Of a stretch of DNA of 64,000 nt, positions 20,594-30,018 are shown piece after piece. This DNA comes from Chrysogorgia sp. JL179-B06 (lineage: Eukaryota > Cnidaria > Anthozoa > Scleralcyonacea > Chrysogorgiidae), in NCBI GenBank assembly GCA_035772405.1, contig JAYKKM010000259.1, positions 496,001 through 560,000 of the forward strand, in the 5' to 3' direction. The position numbers and the translations under genes were made by a program. The notes under the pieces were generated by a model. That model was given only the letters and a program-made list of their open reading frames with translations, had not been told where the DNA came from and made no database searches. Numbering within the stretch: position 1 is the stretch's first letter; each line of letters begins with the position of its first letter.

Positions 20594-21055
20594 TTACACA
20601 AAATACCATTTACGTATAAAATTACGAACTAATGTATCGTTCCACTCCTTTTGATCAGTAAACATACTAGCAATAGTTGACATGGTAATATTTCTACTAC
20701 GATGTAAAGCATAAAATAAACAGTATTGTCCACACACACGAGACCACGGTGACTGTAAAGTCTTTTCATTCCAAGTAAATGTACTGCTATGATCTTGTAG
20801 AAAGGTTTGAAAGTTTCTGCTGTAAAATTCTGGGCTTTGTCCATAAGAGTCGAAGAATTCTCCTTTTCCATCCGATGTGACGTAAACAGCTACCCAGTGT
20901 GTACCAGGTCCATCACTGGGATCCACGTTTATAATAAAACCTCTAGGTCTTTTCTGTATCTGACTTGGTAAACGATCCGAGGGTAAACACCGGTAAACAC
21001 TGATTTGCCATATGGGTCATTTTGTAAGACACGAATCAGTTGACGTGTGTTCATT
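20594..21055 (-). pseudogene. Polinton adenain-like cysteine protease, one frameshift
   Basis: Minus strand, from the ATG at 21055 to the stop at 20594. The catalytic elements of adenovirus-type (C5/Ulp1-like) proteases are present: GTHWVAVY (His), GEFFDSYG (Asp) and a Cys in RVCGQYCLFYAL. The frame shifts once near 20,988, in a run of C, about 22 residues after the start; the rest is open. These enzymes mature virion proteins. The gene starts one base before the major capsid protein's stop, tightly packed with it. The indel may be genuine inactivation or a homopolymer error. Confidence 0.85.
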
Positions 21056-22402
21056 TTAGCTTCTGAAGTCACTTAGTACGTTACGGTTGGCATCAATTTC
21101 GATAAGATTTTGAAATTCTCCAAGCACCACGATATTTATAGCCCCAGTTAGAGCCGTACCGAACTTGCATTCTAGGGAGACGTTCCCATCCCTGATAGGT
21201 TGAAAATGATCTCCAACACATAGATCAGCTGTTAAATCAAACACGTACAGGGTATAGCCATTTGCATACTCGTCTCGAGTAATACCGTTGCCTTGATTCT
21301 GAAACATCTTGTTGGTACCAGCATACAGCGTTTGGAATGCTGAAACATAGTTAGTCCCTGCTGCTCCTGCAAACTTTAGGTGAAGTGGTTTGCCAGGTCG
21401 GTGTTCTCCATTCACAGATAATGCAAGAAATGTTGTGTCGTAGTTCTTAAAATTGAAAGGATTCTTATTATAAACTCCGTTGTAAGCATCTGCATCCACC
21501 ATCCCAATCACAACTCGATCAGGAAGAGGTCCTTGGAATATATTCTGTTGATCTCCAGACATGTTTCCTGTTGGTATGGAGAACACTTTGCAGTTTACAC
21601 GATTGATAGGGTACTTGGCTGTGATTTGCTGAATAGCATGGGTATGACCTATCATTGTAGTGGACGAAACGTTAACACGGCGAACGCGAAACACGCAATC
21701 TTCTAGAACCACTTTAAAACCAGGATCTTCTGCGGATGAAACCAGGCAAAAGGGAGCTCTTGATCTCACTAGCTTGAGCTTGATTGGAACAGCGCCAAGG
21801 ATATAGCGTTCTTGCGCGAACAGATCCGAATGAATTCTTCCTTCCATCGCCACAGACTTGCTTAGGCTTGTATGTGTGTGACGTTCCTTTAATCCTTTGT
21901 TCGCATCGGCAACTTCTGCTAGTGGATTCACGGCATCCATCCGTCCAGCCTGGTCTTTGTAGAACAACGCTGAAGTTAAGTGAGACGATTTAGCGTCTTT
22001 GCTAAAGTTCAATACAGTTTCTATATATGCTCGGTAAGGATACGAAGTGCTTGATGGTGTGACCAGTTTGTTGTTCAGATAAATTTCCACTTGAGAAAAT
22101 AAGGCATGCATCCATAAATTAACAGGACCCACTTGGGCGGTGTCAGGTAAGTTAGTTCCGTCTCCATTCGTTATCTTTGCTTTTACGTGAAGGTAACTGT
22201 TTGCAAGATCGGTGTAGACATCAGAATTTGCAGCACAGAGAAACTCGATAGTGTCCGAAGTTCCAATGCTTGAAAGAGGATCGATGTCTTCCCAAAATCC
22301 TTTATTCATTTCAACTTGAGTGTCAGGAACAGAAAATAAGTCCAGTTCCGATTTTCCACATGAACAGGAATCTTTATGTAAAGTCTCGTAGCCTTGTGCC
22401 AT
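21056..22402 (-). CDS. Polinton major capsid protein (double jelly-roll)
   Basis: 448 residues, uninterrupted. Features typical of the Polinton/adintovirus capsid family include LWMHALFSQVEIYLNN, then SYPYRAYIETVLNFSKDAK, a KMD-like RMDAVNP loop and a long beta-rich C-terminal half (VVIGMVDADAYNG, FKNYDTTFLALSVNG, FDLTADLC). The family forms hexameric capsomers with two jelly-roll domains per chain. The ATG overlaps the preceding gene's stop (TAATGG at 22402), and the protease follows at once, indicating one leftward operon-like transcript. Assignment is from family resemblance, not a search. Confidence 0.85.
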   Translation of the reverse strand: MAQGYETLHKDSCSCGKSELDLFSVPDTQVEMNKGFWEDIDPLSSIGTSDTIEFLCAANSDVYTDLANSYLHVKAKITNGDGTNLPDTAQVGPVNLWMHALFSQVEIYLNNKLVTPSSTSYPYRAYIETVLNFSKDAKSSHLTSALFYKDQAGRMDAVNPLAEVADANKGLKERHTHTSLSKSVAMEGRIHSDLFAQERYILGAVPIKLKLVRSRAPFCLVSSAEDPGFKVVLEDCVFRVRRVNVSSTTMIGHTHAIQQITAKYPINRVNCKVFSIPTGNMSGDQQNIFQGPLPDRVVIGMVDADAYNGVYNKNPFNFKNYDTTFLALSVNGEHRPGKPLHLKFAGAAGTNYVSAFQTLYAGTNKMFQNQGNGITRDEYANGYTLYVFDLTADLCVGDHFQPIRDGNVSLECKFGTALTGAINIVVLGEFQNLIEIDANRNVLSDFRS

Positions 22403-22848
22403 TATTCAAGAAAAGTAGGTTTTTCTTGAGATGTTTTCCGCCTCTTGGTCTGTGAGCGATTGGTAGATTTCGATGATGCATTGGTTTTTATAGATGTTTT
22501 ACGTTTGCGACCGCCTCCTGATTGGTTACCCATGAGTTGTTTAGCACCCTGTCGAGCTATATCTTTGACGGCTGCGACACCACGACCTTTGACAGCTTGC
22601 TTCACACTTTTCCCGGCCAGAACATCTTGACTGACATCTGTTGCCGCTTGCAGAGCTCTCCGTCCAATCGCTTGTGCTCCTCGTTTCACCAGAGGTATTG
22701 CATATCGGGCAATACTTTTAAAGAAACTTCCAATACCGTAGCCTCTTTGAATCCGTGCACCTCTAAAACCAGATAGACTTCCACCTCGCTGTCCTCGTAA
22801 ATAATATTGTTGAAACTGCTTTGCATCTGGAACGATTGTATTTCTCAT
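22402..22848 (-). CDS. Polinton basic core/pVI-like protein
   Basis: 148 residues. A Gly/Arg-rich start (RGQRGGSLSGFRGARIQRG) is followed by an amphipathic helix (SFFKSIARYAIPLVKRGAQA), an Ala-rich region and a strongly basic tail (GGGRKRKTS, QTKRRKTS). The layout resembles adenovirus minor core or membrane-lytic proteins (pVI/pX) that Polintons carry beside the capsid gene. GG motifs could be protease sites. Its stop shares TAATGG with the capsid start. Function is inferred from position and composition. Confidence 0.65.
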   Translation of the reverse strand: MRNTIVPDAKQFQQYYLRGQRGGSLSGFRGARIQRGYGIGSFFKSIARYAIPLVKRGAQAIGRRALQAATDVSQDVLAGKSVKQAVKGRGVAAVKDIARQGAKQLMGNQSGGGRKRKTSIKTNASSKSTNRSQTKRRKTSQEKPTFLE

Positions 22849-22911
22849 CTTTAAATAAAATACTGCGATCTGCTCTGTCTGAAGTGTAGTGTCACGATGG
22901 ACTTTCCAAAT

Positions 22912-23608
22912 TCAAATGAGACGTTTTCGTTTTTGTCGTCCTTTATATCTATTTCGATCGTCTCGAATGATTTCACTTTTAACGGGTACGTATTGAAGGT
23001 TGCGGAAAGTAACGTTGACATTTTCCCCGTATTTTCCTTTCGTATTCACAATTCGTAGAAGAGGCACTTTGACGTCGCCAACAAACTGTACATCCACCAC
23101 ATTTGTGTAGAGGTATATGGATGAAAAGCCCGCGTTTATATCTGCTACGTAAGGACTCGTTGTTTTCTTCGTAATCACTGCATCCTGCTCGAATCCTAAA
23201 GTCGTTGCGATATCACCCGAAAACCATACCATTGCGCCTTTTTTCACATCGACTATCACTTTGAGCGTATTTTTATTATATGTAAACTTGATCTTAGCTT
23301 GTCCTTCTTTCGTCATGCAATGGTTTAAATCTTTAACCAGGTTTGTAACACTGTTGTATTGTGTGCCTTGAATGATGCCCACTTCATCTGGACCTGTGCC
23401 ATTAATGTTGTAGAGAAAGGTTTGCTGATTGCCTTCGCGTATCGTGCTCCATGTATGAGGATAATTAAACTCGGAAAGGGCTACTTCCCAGTCCCCTGTC
23501 AGTTCTAAACGTTTCAGCGAGCTTCACTTTAAAATTCGCTACAGAATTGTCCGGGAAATATTTCATAGAACTATTACTTGGGAGCGTCAAGTAAAACTGT
23601 GTTGTCAT
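22912..23608 (-). pseudogene. Polinton minor capsid (penton) protein, one frameshift
   Basis: Minus strand, ATG at 23608, stop at 22912. The start (MTTQFYLTLPSNSSMKYFP) and a GDWEVALSEF segment are typical of Polinton minor capsid proteins with a single jelly-roll. Later strands are ATTLGFEQDAV and FSSIYLYTNVVDVQFVGD, with a basic tail (RYKGRQKRKR). The frame changes once near 23,518, after VKLAE; the remainder is open. The family closes capsid vertices. It lies between the core protein and the integrase on the same transcript. Confidence 0.8.
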
Positions 23609-23658
23609 CTCGGCGAGTATAAGACACAAATGAACACAAGTTTTAAGATCACACACTT

Positions 23659-24741
23659 TTATTTCGAAATATGTTTTACATCATCAGCCGGTACCCAAGA
23701 ATTAAAATCACTAGAATAACCTAACCATTTTACAAGATATTCTTTGCGTTTACCACGCATGCGAGACTTAATCACATTTTCTACTCTAAAAAAGTCAGTG
23801 TCTTTCTTGATAATTCTTTGCAACTCTTGTTCGTAAAATGTTCCCTCTATCTCCTCGTCGTGATAATCAGAGATTTTATACACAGGTGGTCTTCTAGGTA
23901 TACGCTTCGTTATGGTGAAAACTTCTTCGGTCCAACTGGGTAAGTAACCTTTCTTGAATGTTCGTCTGGCTTTGCTGATTCGCACTTGATCACCCACGTT
24001 AAATTTATACTTGATGGGCGTGGTAGATTCGTCACCGTACAATCGTTGCCACACGACGCTTTCATTCTCGTGATTCACATCAACCGGTTTCATTCCAATA
24101 CTGCGATGTCGCGAATGGTTGTAGGAATACACCAGTTTTTGTAGCACATCCATATACTTTAGTGTATTCTTAGCTGTAAAGTATTTCCACATCTTTCCTT
24201 TTAGCGTTCGATTAAATCGTTCCACAATAGACGCTTTGGTATCATTATGCGTGGTGAAAAACAATATGTTGTAATCTTTCAAAAGCTTCTGAAATAGTCT
24301 GTTGGTAAATTCAGTTCCTTTATCGGTATGAAGTTTCTCGGGACGTCTGCCTTTCTTGCATATCTTCTTAAAGGCTTTAATCAGATTTTCTCCGGATTTT
24401 GTTTTCAATGGTTCTACCCACGCATACTTGGATAAGACATCAATGACAGTTAAAATGTATTTATAGCCAATGTTCGCTTTACTCAACGAATCCATAATGA
24501 CCAAATCTGCTTCCCATTCTTCATCTATTGCTCCGACAATAACTCTATTTCTTTTAAAACGATGTCGTACTGGTTTATGTAAAGTATACGTATCTTGTTG
24601 TTTTAACCAGGTTTTTATATCATTTCGCGATAGTTTAAATTTCCCGTCATTTTTTACGACACGGTAAACAGCATCGACACCACCGAAACTTGCCGGACTT
24701 TCTGGGTTGTAGTACAGGTCGTGGAGATACTGTTTCTCCAT
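23659..24741 (-). CDS. Polinton integrase with C-terminal chromodomain
   Basis: 360 residues, uninterrupted. The retroviral-type core has D79 (WEADLVIMD), D140 (LHTDKGTEF) and E174 (KASIVERFNR), a D-D-E triad. An SH3-like segment (KFNVGDQVRISKARRTF) comes next. Residues about 316-357 form a chromodomain (VENVIKSRMRGKRKEYLVKW, then GYSSDFNSWVP). It inserts the element and gives the 6-bp duplication; the chromodomain may steer integration to marked chromatin. No N-terminal HHCC finger is evident. AATAAA overlaps the stop codon. Confidence 0.95.
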   Translation of the reverse strand: MEKQYLHDLYYNPESPASFGGVDAVYRVVKNDGKFKLSRNDIKTWLKQQDTYTLHKPVRHRFKRNRVIVGAIDEEWEADLVIMDSLSKANIGYKYILTVIDVLSKYAWVEPLKTKSGENLIKAFKKICKKGRRPEKLHTDKGTEFTNRLFQKLLKDYNILFFTTHNDTKASIVERFNRTLKGKMWKYFTAKNTLKYMDVLQKLVYSYNHSRHRSIGMKPVDVNHENESVVWQRLYGDESTTPIKYKFNVGDQVRISKARRTFKKGYLPSWTEEVFTITKRIPRRPPVYKISDYHDEEIEGTFYEQELQRIIKKDTDFFRVENVIKSRMRGKRKEYLVKWLGYSSDFNSWVPADDVKHISK

Positions 24742-24930
24742 CTAACTCTGATTGCTGAATCACAATCTTTCCACCACAACAAGCCGAAACACAACGGATT
24801 CGTCTAAAAATATTTCGAAGGGTTATATGAGGCAGCCCACTTGGCAGACAGCAGCAAGTCATGTTCACACGACTAAGGTTGGAGGCATATAAATAAGGAG
24901 AAGTGGACGACACGCTATAAATGCAACGGC
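24742..24930 (-). promoter_or_regulatory. Candidate promoter of the integrase/capsid transcript
   Basis: Non-coding gap between the Bcl-2-like ORF and the integrase. On the minus strand a TATA-like TTATTTATATG sits at 24897-24887, about 150 bases upstream of the integrase ATG. No other element was recognised. Confidence 0.3.
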
Positions 24931-25305
24931 TCAGACGATATAGGCACACACAAATCCCAGGAATATGGGACCCAGCAATTGTAACGAAGAACCACCACGA
25001 TGCTTGTATTGCGACAGGTCTATGTTCTGAAAATCGTCCACTGTTCGTTGAACAGCCTCTCCAATCGTTTCACTGTCGTAACAATCCCTCATTCTATACA
25101 CGAGAGAAAGATACGCGATTATTCTCCCGAAATTATTTACATCCATTTCTTCATAGATGTGATGAAGGCTTAAGCTCTTTACTTGAATGGTTAGTCTATC
25201 AAACAGGTGTCGATGTTTGCTAAGACATGTTTGAATATTATAGGATAGTGTATCTCTATCGATAGCAACGTTGTGTCGTTTTAACTTATCAAAAATTATG
25301 TCCAT
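24931..25305 (-). CDS. Bcl-2-like protein in the Polinton accessory region
   Basis: 124 residues from the ATG at 25305 (the frame is open about 15 codons further upstream). A helical protein with VNNFGRIIAYLSLVYRM at residues 55-71, close to the Bcl-2 BH1 consensus (N-W-G-R-I/V and a following hydrophobic helix). It ends in a hydrophobic stretch (LQLLGPIFLGFVCAYIV) suited to a C-terminal membrane anchor. A BH2-like GG follows at the expected side but is weak, and no clear BH3 was found. Bcl-2 proteins control apoptosis at mitochondria, and animal DNA viruses often carry them. It is short for the fold (usually about 150 residues or more), so a small 5' exon may be missing. Assignment rests on BH1 plus the tail anchor. 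Confidence 0.6.
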   Translation of the reverse strand: MDIIFDKLKRHNVAIDRDTLSYNIQTCLSKHRHLFDRLTIQVKSLSLHHIYEEMDVNNFGRIIAYLSLVYRMRDCYDSETIGEAVQRTVDDFQNIDLSQYKHRGGSSLQLLGPIFLGFVCAYIV

Positions 25306-25497
25306 ATCGATTCGTAGGGATAATCGCAAAAGTTTCTGTTTTAAATGTGGGAATGTATCCTTTACAAATTATGGGACACATAAACACTTACTCGCATGCG
25401 CTGTTGACGACCCAATAAGAAAAAAGACACGTATACAAATGTATAGTAGGAGAAAACATTTATTACACAAGAAATTAGAATACAAAATTATATATGT

Positions 25498-26133
25498 TCA
25501 GCAAATGTTCAGTTTTTCCATGTCTTCAGTCAATGCATCGATAGATTTTTGAAAAAGATAATCTTCATAGGCTTCTTTAGAGTCATTCTTTCTACTTGTA
25601 AAAGATTCGCCCGTTTCTGCGATCTTGTACTGATATTGTAATGGCTCACTAAACAGGCACCCAATGTTATAAATTCGTGGCGAGTTCTCTGTAGGTTTCC
25701 ATTCAAAGAATCCGCATGCATATTCTCTTTCCTTAGGACAGCAGTAGAATAAACGACCTTTGTTGTCACCTTCTTTCTTGACTTTACGGACACAACAGAC
25801 CATGCCATGTCGACAGAAAGGTTTAGGACTCTCGAAGACATCTCCCCATTGCCAAAACGAGCAGGCATTTTTTCCCTCAGAGCAGACGAAGTAAGGTCTT
25901 CCGTAACTTTCTTTCATCTTATCTTTAACCATTCGCATCGTTGCCAGCTTCTGATGAGTAGGACACACTGGGTGTATACAGCCATTTGCTCGAAAAGAGT
26001 TTACTGCTTTCCCAAACATGTAACAATCTTCTTCAGGGCAAAAGAACTGACAACTAGGCTTTTGTCCGCAGAACCAGAAGAGTCCATTTGTGGTTATTGA
26101 GGAGGATGCAGGTTTACCGTGAAGACATTCCAT
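25498..26133 (-). CDS. Triple GRF-type zinc-finger protein of the Polinton
   Basis: 211 residues from the ATG at 26133. Three GRF-like fingers are arranged in tandem: CLHGKP to CQFFC (about 3-32), CPTHQK to CSFWQWGD (about 57-98) and CRHGMV to CGFFEW (about 107-147). Each has the Cys/His pair, the GRxFYxC centre and an aromatic FFxW or FWxW end. An acidic, helical C-terminus follows. GRF fingers in APE2, NEIL3 and TOP3A bind single-stranded DNA, so a role at replication intermediates is plausible. First gene after the right TIR on this strand; AATAAA lies about 35 bases after the stop. Confidence 0.8.
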   Translation of the reverse strand: MECLHGKPASSSITTNGLFWFCGQKPSCQFFCPEEDCYMFGKAVNSFRANGCIHPVCPTHQKLATMRMVKDKMKESYGRPYFVCSEGKNACSFWQWGDVFESPKPFCRHGMVCCVRKVKKEGDNKGRLFYCCPKEREYACGFFEWKPTENSPRIYNIGCLFSEPLQYQYKIAETGESFTSRKNDSKEAYEDYLFQKSIDALTEDMEKLNIC

Positions 26134-26160
26134 GACAACGATCTTACTCTGACGAGGAAT

Positions 26161-26499
26161 AGTGTAAAGTAATGTTGTATGTTTGGCCGGCGTTTATGTA
26201 GGCACGCAGACACGGATAAAAAAAACGCGCGAAGAAGAGGGAGATGTCTTCGCAGAGGTCCGACTGAAAATTCACCAATGAGGTTCAAGTTAGTGTACTA
26301 TTCTATTCCGTTAATCACCCAAAAGTGATCCGGCTTAATGACTTTTTTAATGTGGCGGCATCCCTGAGATGTCTTCGCAGAGGTCCGCCTGAAAATTCAC
26401 CAATGAGCTTGTAGTAATTATCACACGAAAGTGATCCGTCTTAATGACTTTTTAATGAGGCGGCATCCCTTTGAACGGTATATGGGGGGGTTATCTACT
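26161..26499. repeat. Right terminal inverted repeat of the Polinton
   Basis: Reverse complement of the left TIR, ending GTTATCTACT at 26499, with the same internal duplicated module. It has 7 G (26484-26490) where the left end has 16 C, and lacks about 53 bases present in the left copy near the inner end. Alignment is otherwise nearly identical by eye. Confidence 0.9.
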
Positions 26500-26505
26500 T
26501 GTCTT
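26500..26505. repeat. Right target-site duplication (TGTCTT)
   Basis: Identical to 13131-13136 and directly outside the right end. Confidence 0.95.
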
Positions 26506-29500
26506 CTTCCATGCATTCAGTACCTGCATTGTTTTGGCTTGATTCATTCTCGTCTGCAGTAACCGTGGTTGAACCACTGTGTGATTCGTCATCTACAAAA
26601 AATGTTTGACCTGGCAAAATAGTGCCAAATTTCAAGCAATTCTGCCAACACTCATCAAGGTACTTTTCTTCACCCTTCAAGCTCATAGAGCGAAAGTGAT
26701 GAAGAGAAGGACCTTTGTGGTGTGTTCGGCAATCTGAACCATCAAAGAACTCGATATCCACCATTTTCACGATCAGTCCACCAGGGTTCATTCTCACATA
26801 ACAGGAAGTCACTTATTCTTGCGAGGTGAGAACTCCATGCACTTTTGTGTTTTGCAATTGTTGTGTGTGTGATGACTGTATTCCCAATAGGTGGTAATGA
26901 TGTGGCCAGCTTGGATACAGTTGCTTGTTGTTTGGCAAGTATGTTTTCATCTGTCATTTGTTTCCGTGCTTGAAGCCTTATGAAAATATTTCCAATGATG
27001 TGGTCTACGTGGTATGATGTCGTGGTTCTTGTTATGTTGGTGATGGTGTTAAAAATACGTTCTTGTTCTTCAGCATGGCATGATTTTCCACTGACTAACC
27101 GATATTGGATGAGTGCATGGGATGTGATATTATGGAAGTAGTTTCCATAAAACGTTCGTTTTGTTAGTTGTTTAAGCTTTTGACCAAATATCTCCTTACA
27201 CAAAATAGCATGAACCCATACAATGTTGTGGAAATGGAGCACATATCTTGGGTTTCTGTTGATTTCTGAACTGTATGTAATGGACTGAATCTCCACCAAG
27301 GAATCTAGCAAGAGCTATGCATTCTGGGAGATTGTCCCTCTCAGTTTACTGGCTAACATTATAAGAGCACATCGGTAATCAAATGTGCGTTTTGTTTCCT
27401 TTTGACCAATGCACAGTTCCATTATTTCATGAACGCCTTCTGCTTCGTCTTTCGTTAGGTGGGATGGGAGCTCTGTAACAATATTTTGAATGTGTTTACC
27501 AATATCATGCAGTGGCTCAAAAACAAGAACTTCATATTTTCCACAACTGATTGATTCCATTGTAGCAGTTGGGTTGTTGAATAGCAGCAGTGCTGGGACT
27601 CTTTGAACACCATGGAGATTTTCAACTAGTAACTCCCCAAGCTCCTTTTTGTTTCCCCATCATATATTTGTCTAGCTGTAAGTTCCATTATCAATTCATC
27701 CTTTTTCAGCTGATGCAATGGTTTGTACACCTTTTAAAGTGATTTTCTCTTTGCAACAGGTCCTTTCAATACCAAGTTCTGCCTGTCTGTGAAAGACAAG
27801 TATGTGCAATTGAAAGAATGCTGAAGATTAGAGACTTTGCTTGCATGCACACTACATCCTGCACAATAATAATTTCCCCCCTTCTGTTGGCCACAAATTG
27901 GCGTGCTGGACTATCCCCGTGGAAGAACCTCATTACATCTGTGACCTGGTTTCTTGATGTGGTGAGTAACTTTGTTTTAAATTCTTTAAGGCATTCCACC
28001 CTAGTCTCAACATATGACAGCTGCTCAACATCACAACTGCTTGAGCGAGCTACTATGTAGACCTCAGGGCGTTCAAGGTTACCTTGTACATCTTCCTTTC
28101 TTCCAGTTATCTTCTCATATTCTGCATTGCTATAGTAGACAGCATTGTCATACAAACAAGATACCATAAATACAATGTGACCATGGTTGGCAATGGTAGA
28201 TAAGTCATGCCACAACTTGAAGTGTCTTGTCCTTTCCAATATCTTCCAGTGCTCCCTCATTTCTTTCTCACTCTCCTCTTCTTTGTACTCATTCAGATCT
28301 TTCAACCGTTGTACCACTGCTTCAAAAGGCATATTGACAAAGTCATGATCTGAGGTGTTCCTCATATATTTTTCATGATTTTGTAACATCCTTTGTCGAA
28401 TCTCAATCATCGGTTGCTTTCTTCCTTCAGCAAAAAATGTGGTCTTCACAATTTTTCCAGCATCATCTAATACCAATTTCTCATACTAAAAAAATAATAT
28501 GATGATTTTAATTACTTAGTATGTAATTTGATTCATGATATTATTATTTATTTCAATTTAATGTTTCTGGCTACAGAATGCAAAATTATTGTATATTTAT
28601 ACAATGTACAGTAGGTGCTAGTATTGCACAGGGTTCATTCTGCCAGCAGTGGTGCTGCGTGAGCGTGCATTCAGAACCCGGCCTGATTGCATCTTACTTA
28701 TTTAACACATTCCCCAGCCTTTTGGATATAACAGATTGATGTAATATATATTAATTTGTAAACAGTACCTTTCTTGGAGCAATTGGTTCACCAATAGTAT
28801 ACTCCCCAGATAAAATATTTTGTTTTAAATCTGTTCCTTCAAACGGTTGTTTGTTTCAGGGGTTGGGACTGTGGCTTCACCAGCTGCAACTCTCAACTTT
28901 TTTTCTTCTAACCCGCATACCATCTCCCTCTCCACTCTTTTGCTTAAATCGGTTGGTATCCACACCTACAGATTTTAACCATGCCTGGACTATCTGACCC
29001 CCATTATTTGCTATATTTCCTTTACTGTTCTTTATTTGGTAATGTTGTGCCAGTTGTGACCAGTTTACAACTTTGTCACTGGGATAGCTTTCAACTTCTC
29101 TTCTCATTGCCTCCTTGTCCCACTTCATATTATCCAAGTCTCCAACTGGGCTTCTCTGTTTTTTCCCTGTACACTTTATTGTTCTTTCAATAGCATCTTC
29201 TTTACTCTCAAAAGCCATGGCAAGACGATCACGCTTTCTACTTTGTAATGACTGTCCATTGCCATAGCATCTAAAATTATATGTATATATGTAAATATAT
29301 TTTATTGTAGGAGAAAAATAGTTATATACTGTACAATACTTTCAAGATGCAATTATGTACAGTACCATGTTTATTATGGGCTTACCTAATGACTGAAGTA
29401 TCTTTCCACGTTTCTTCCACACTGGTTTTAAACTTTTTGTATTGATTTCTCCTTTGCCTCTTCTTTTCAGCTACTGACTTCTTGGCACATAAATTCAACT

Positions 29501-30018
29501 CTTTAACGTTAGTTAGTGCATTCGCTAAGGGAATACCACATTGACTTTCAAACGCAGGATTTATCTTGTTGTATATTGCTTGAGCTGTGGCTGCTGCCTC
29601 TCGTTGGGTACATTTGATGGGAACGCTTATCCTGGGAGAAATATCTTGGGCAATGGTCATCGGATTGGTCATCGAGCTGGCCTTTGAACCGAGCGGACAC
29701 TACAGGGAACAATGACTGCTCAACATATCGGTGGAAACAACCTCTGAAATCACTTAGGCTGTGTTCAGCTTTCCTTTCAGGTGATAGCTTATTCCAATTA
29801 TCGGAAGAGAAGATCTTCAAATACTGTTCACGTTCGTGCTTTTTTTCGGGAATTCCATGTGCTGAATTTCTTGCGCAGATCTGGTAGTTTTTTCTGAAAG
29901 GATTTCAAGTCAACTGTGAAGCTGCTGGCAGGGAAGATTATCGTGAACAACGCTTGAAGATCTCCTCGATCGTGCGCGCCCAATGTTCCTTTGGCGTCGC
30001 GTTCTCGTCGCGTTTCAT
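26500..30018 (-). pseudogene. 5' part of the large uncharacterised gene split by the Polinton, decayed
   Basis: Read from the ATG at 30018 leftward. Introns are at 29385-29271 and 28768-28486 (good GT-AG sites, phases fitting). Recognisable blocks in order: WNKLSPERKAEH; GGQIVQAWLKSVGV; a YEKLVLDD segment; FFHGDSPARQF followed by a CAGCSVH metal-binding motif; a SAP-like PLHQLKKDELIMEL; KYEVLVFEPLHDI; SHALIQYRLVSGKS; IEFFDGSDCRTHH. I recall this block order from multicopy uncharacterised cnidarian predictions. Breaks seen: frameshifts near 29,950, 29,840, 29,680, 28,900, 28,830, 27,880, 27,655 and 26,790; in-frame stops near 27,740 and at 27,315-27,317. The last codons run into the Polinton TIR. 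Continues at 13,136-12,404. Confidence 0.7.

Larger units (their letters stand above)
13137..26499. mobile_element. Polinton/Maverick element, near complete, 13,363 bp
   Basis: Bounded by terminal inverted repeats that start with AG (AGTAGATAAC), flanked by a perfect 6-bp target duplication. It carries the full Polinton core set: protein-primed DNA polymerase B, retroviral-type integrase, A32-like packaging ATPase, adenain-like protease, major and minor capsid proteins, plus several small virion-type ORFs and accessory genes. Plus-strand genes occupy 13.7-20.5 kb and minus-strand genes 20.6-26.1 kb, converging on a shared poly(A) region. Three core genes carry single frameshifts, so it is either recently inactivated or affected by assembly indels. 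Such elements self-synthesise and may form virions (adintovirus-like). Confidence 0.95.

Noticed and set aside
24921..25223. Plus-strand 100-codon frame over the Bcl-2-like ORF
   Set aside because: Antisense shadow with no recognisable domain; the minus strand carries the BH1 motif and tail anchor and matches the transcription direction of its neighbours.
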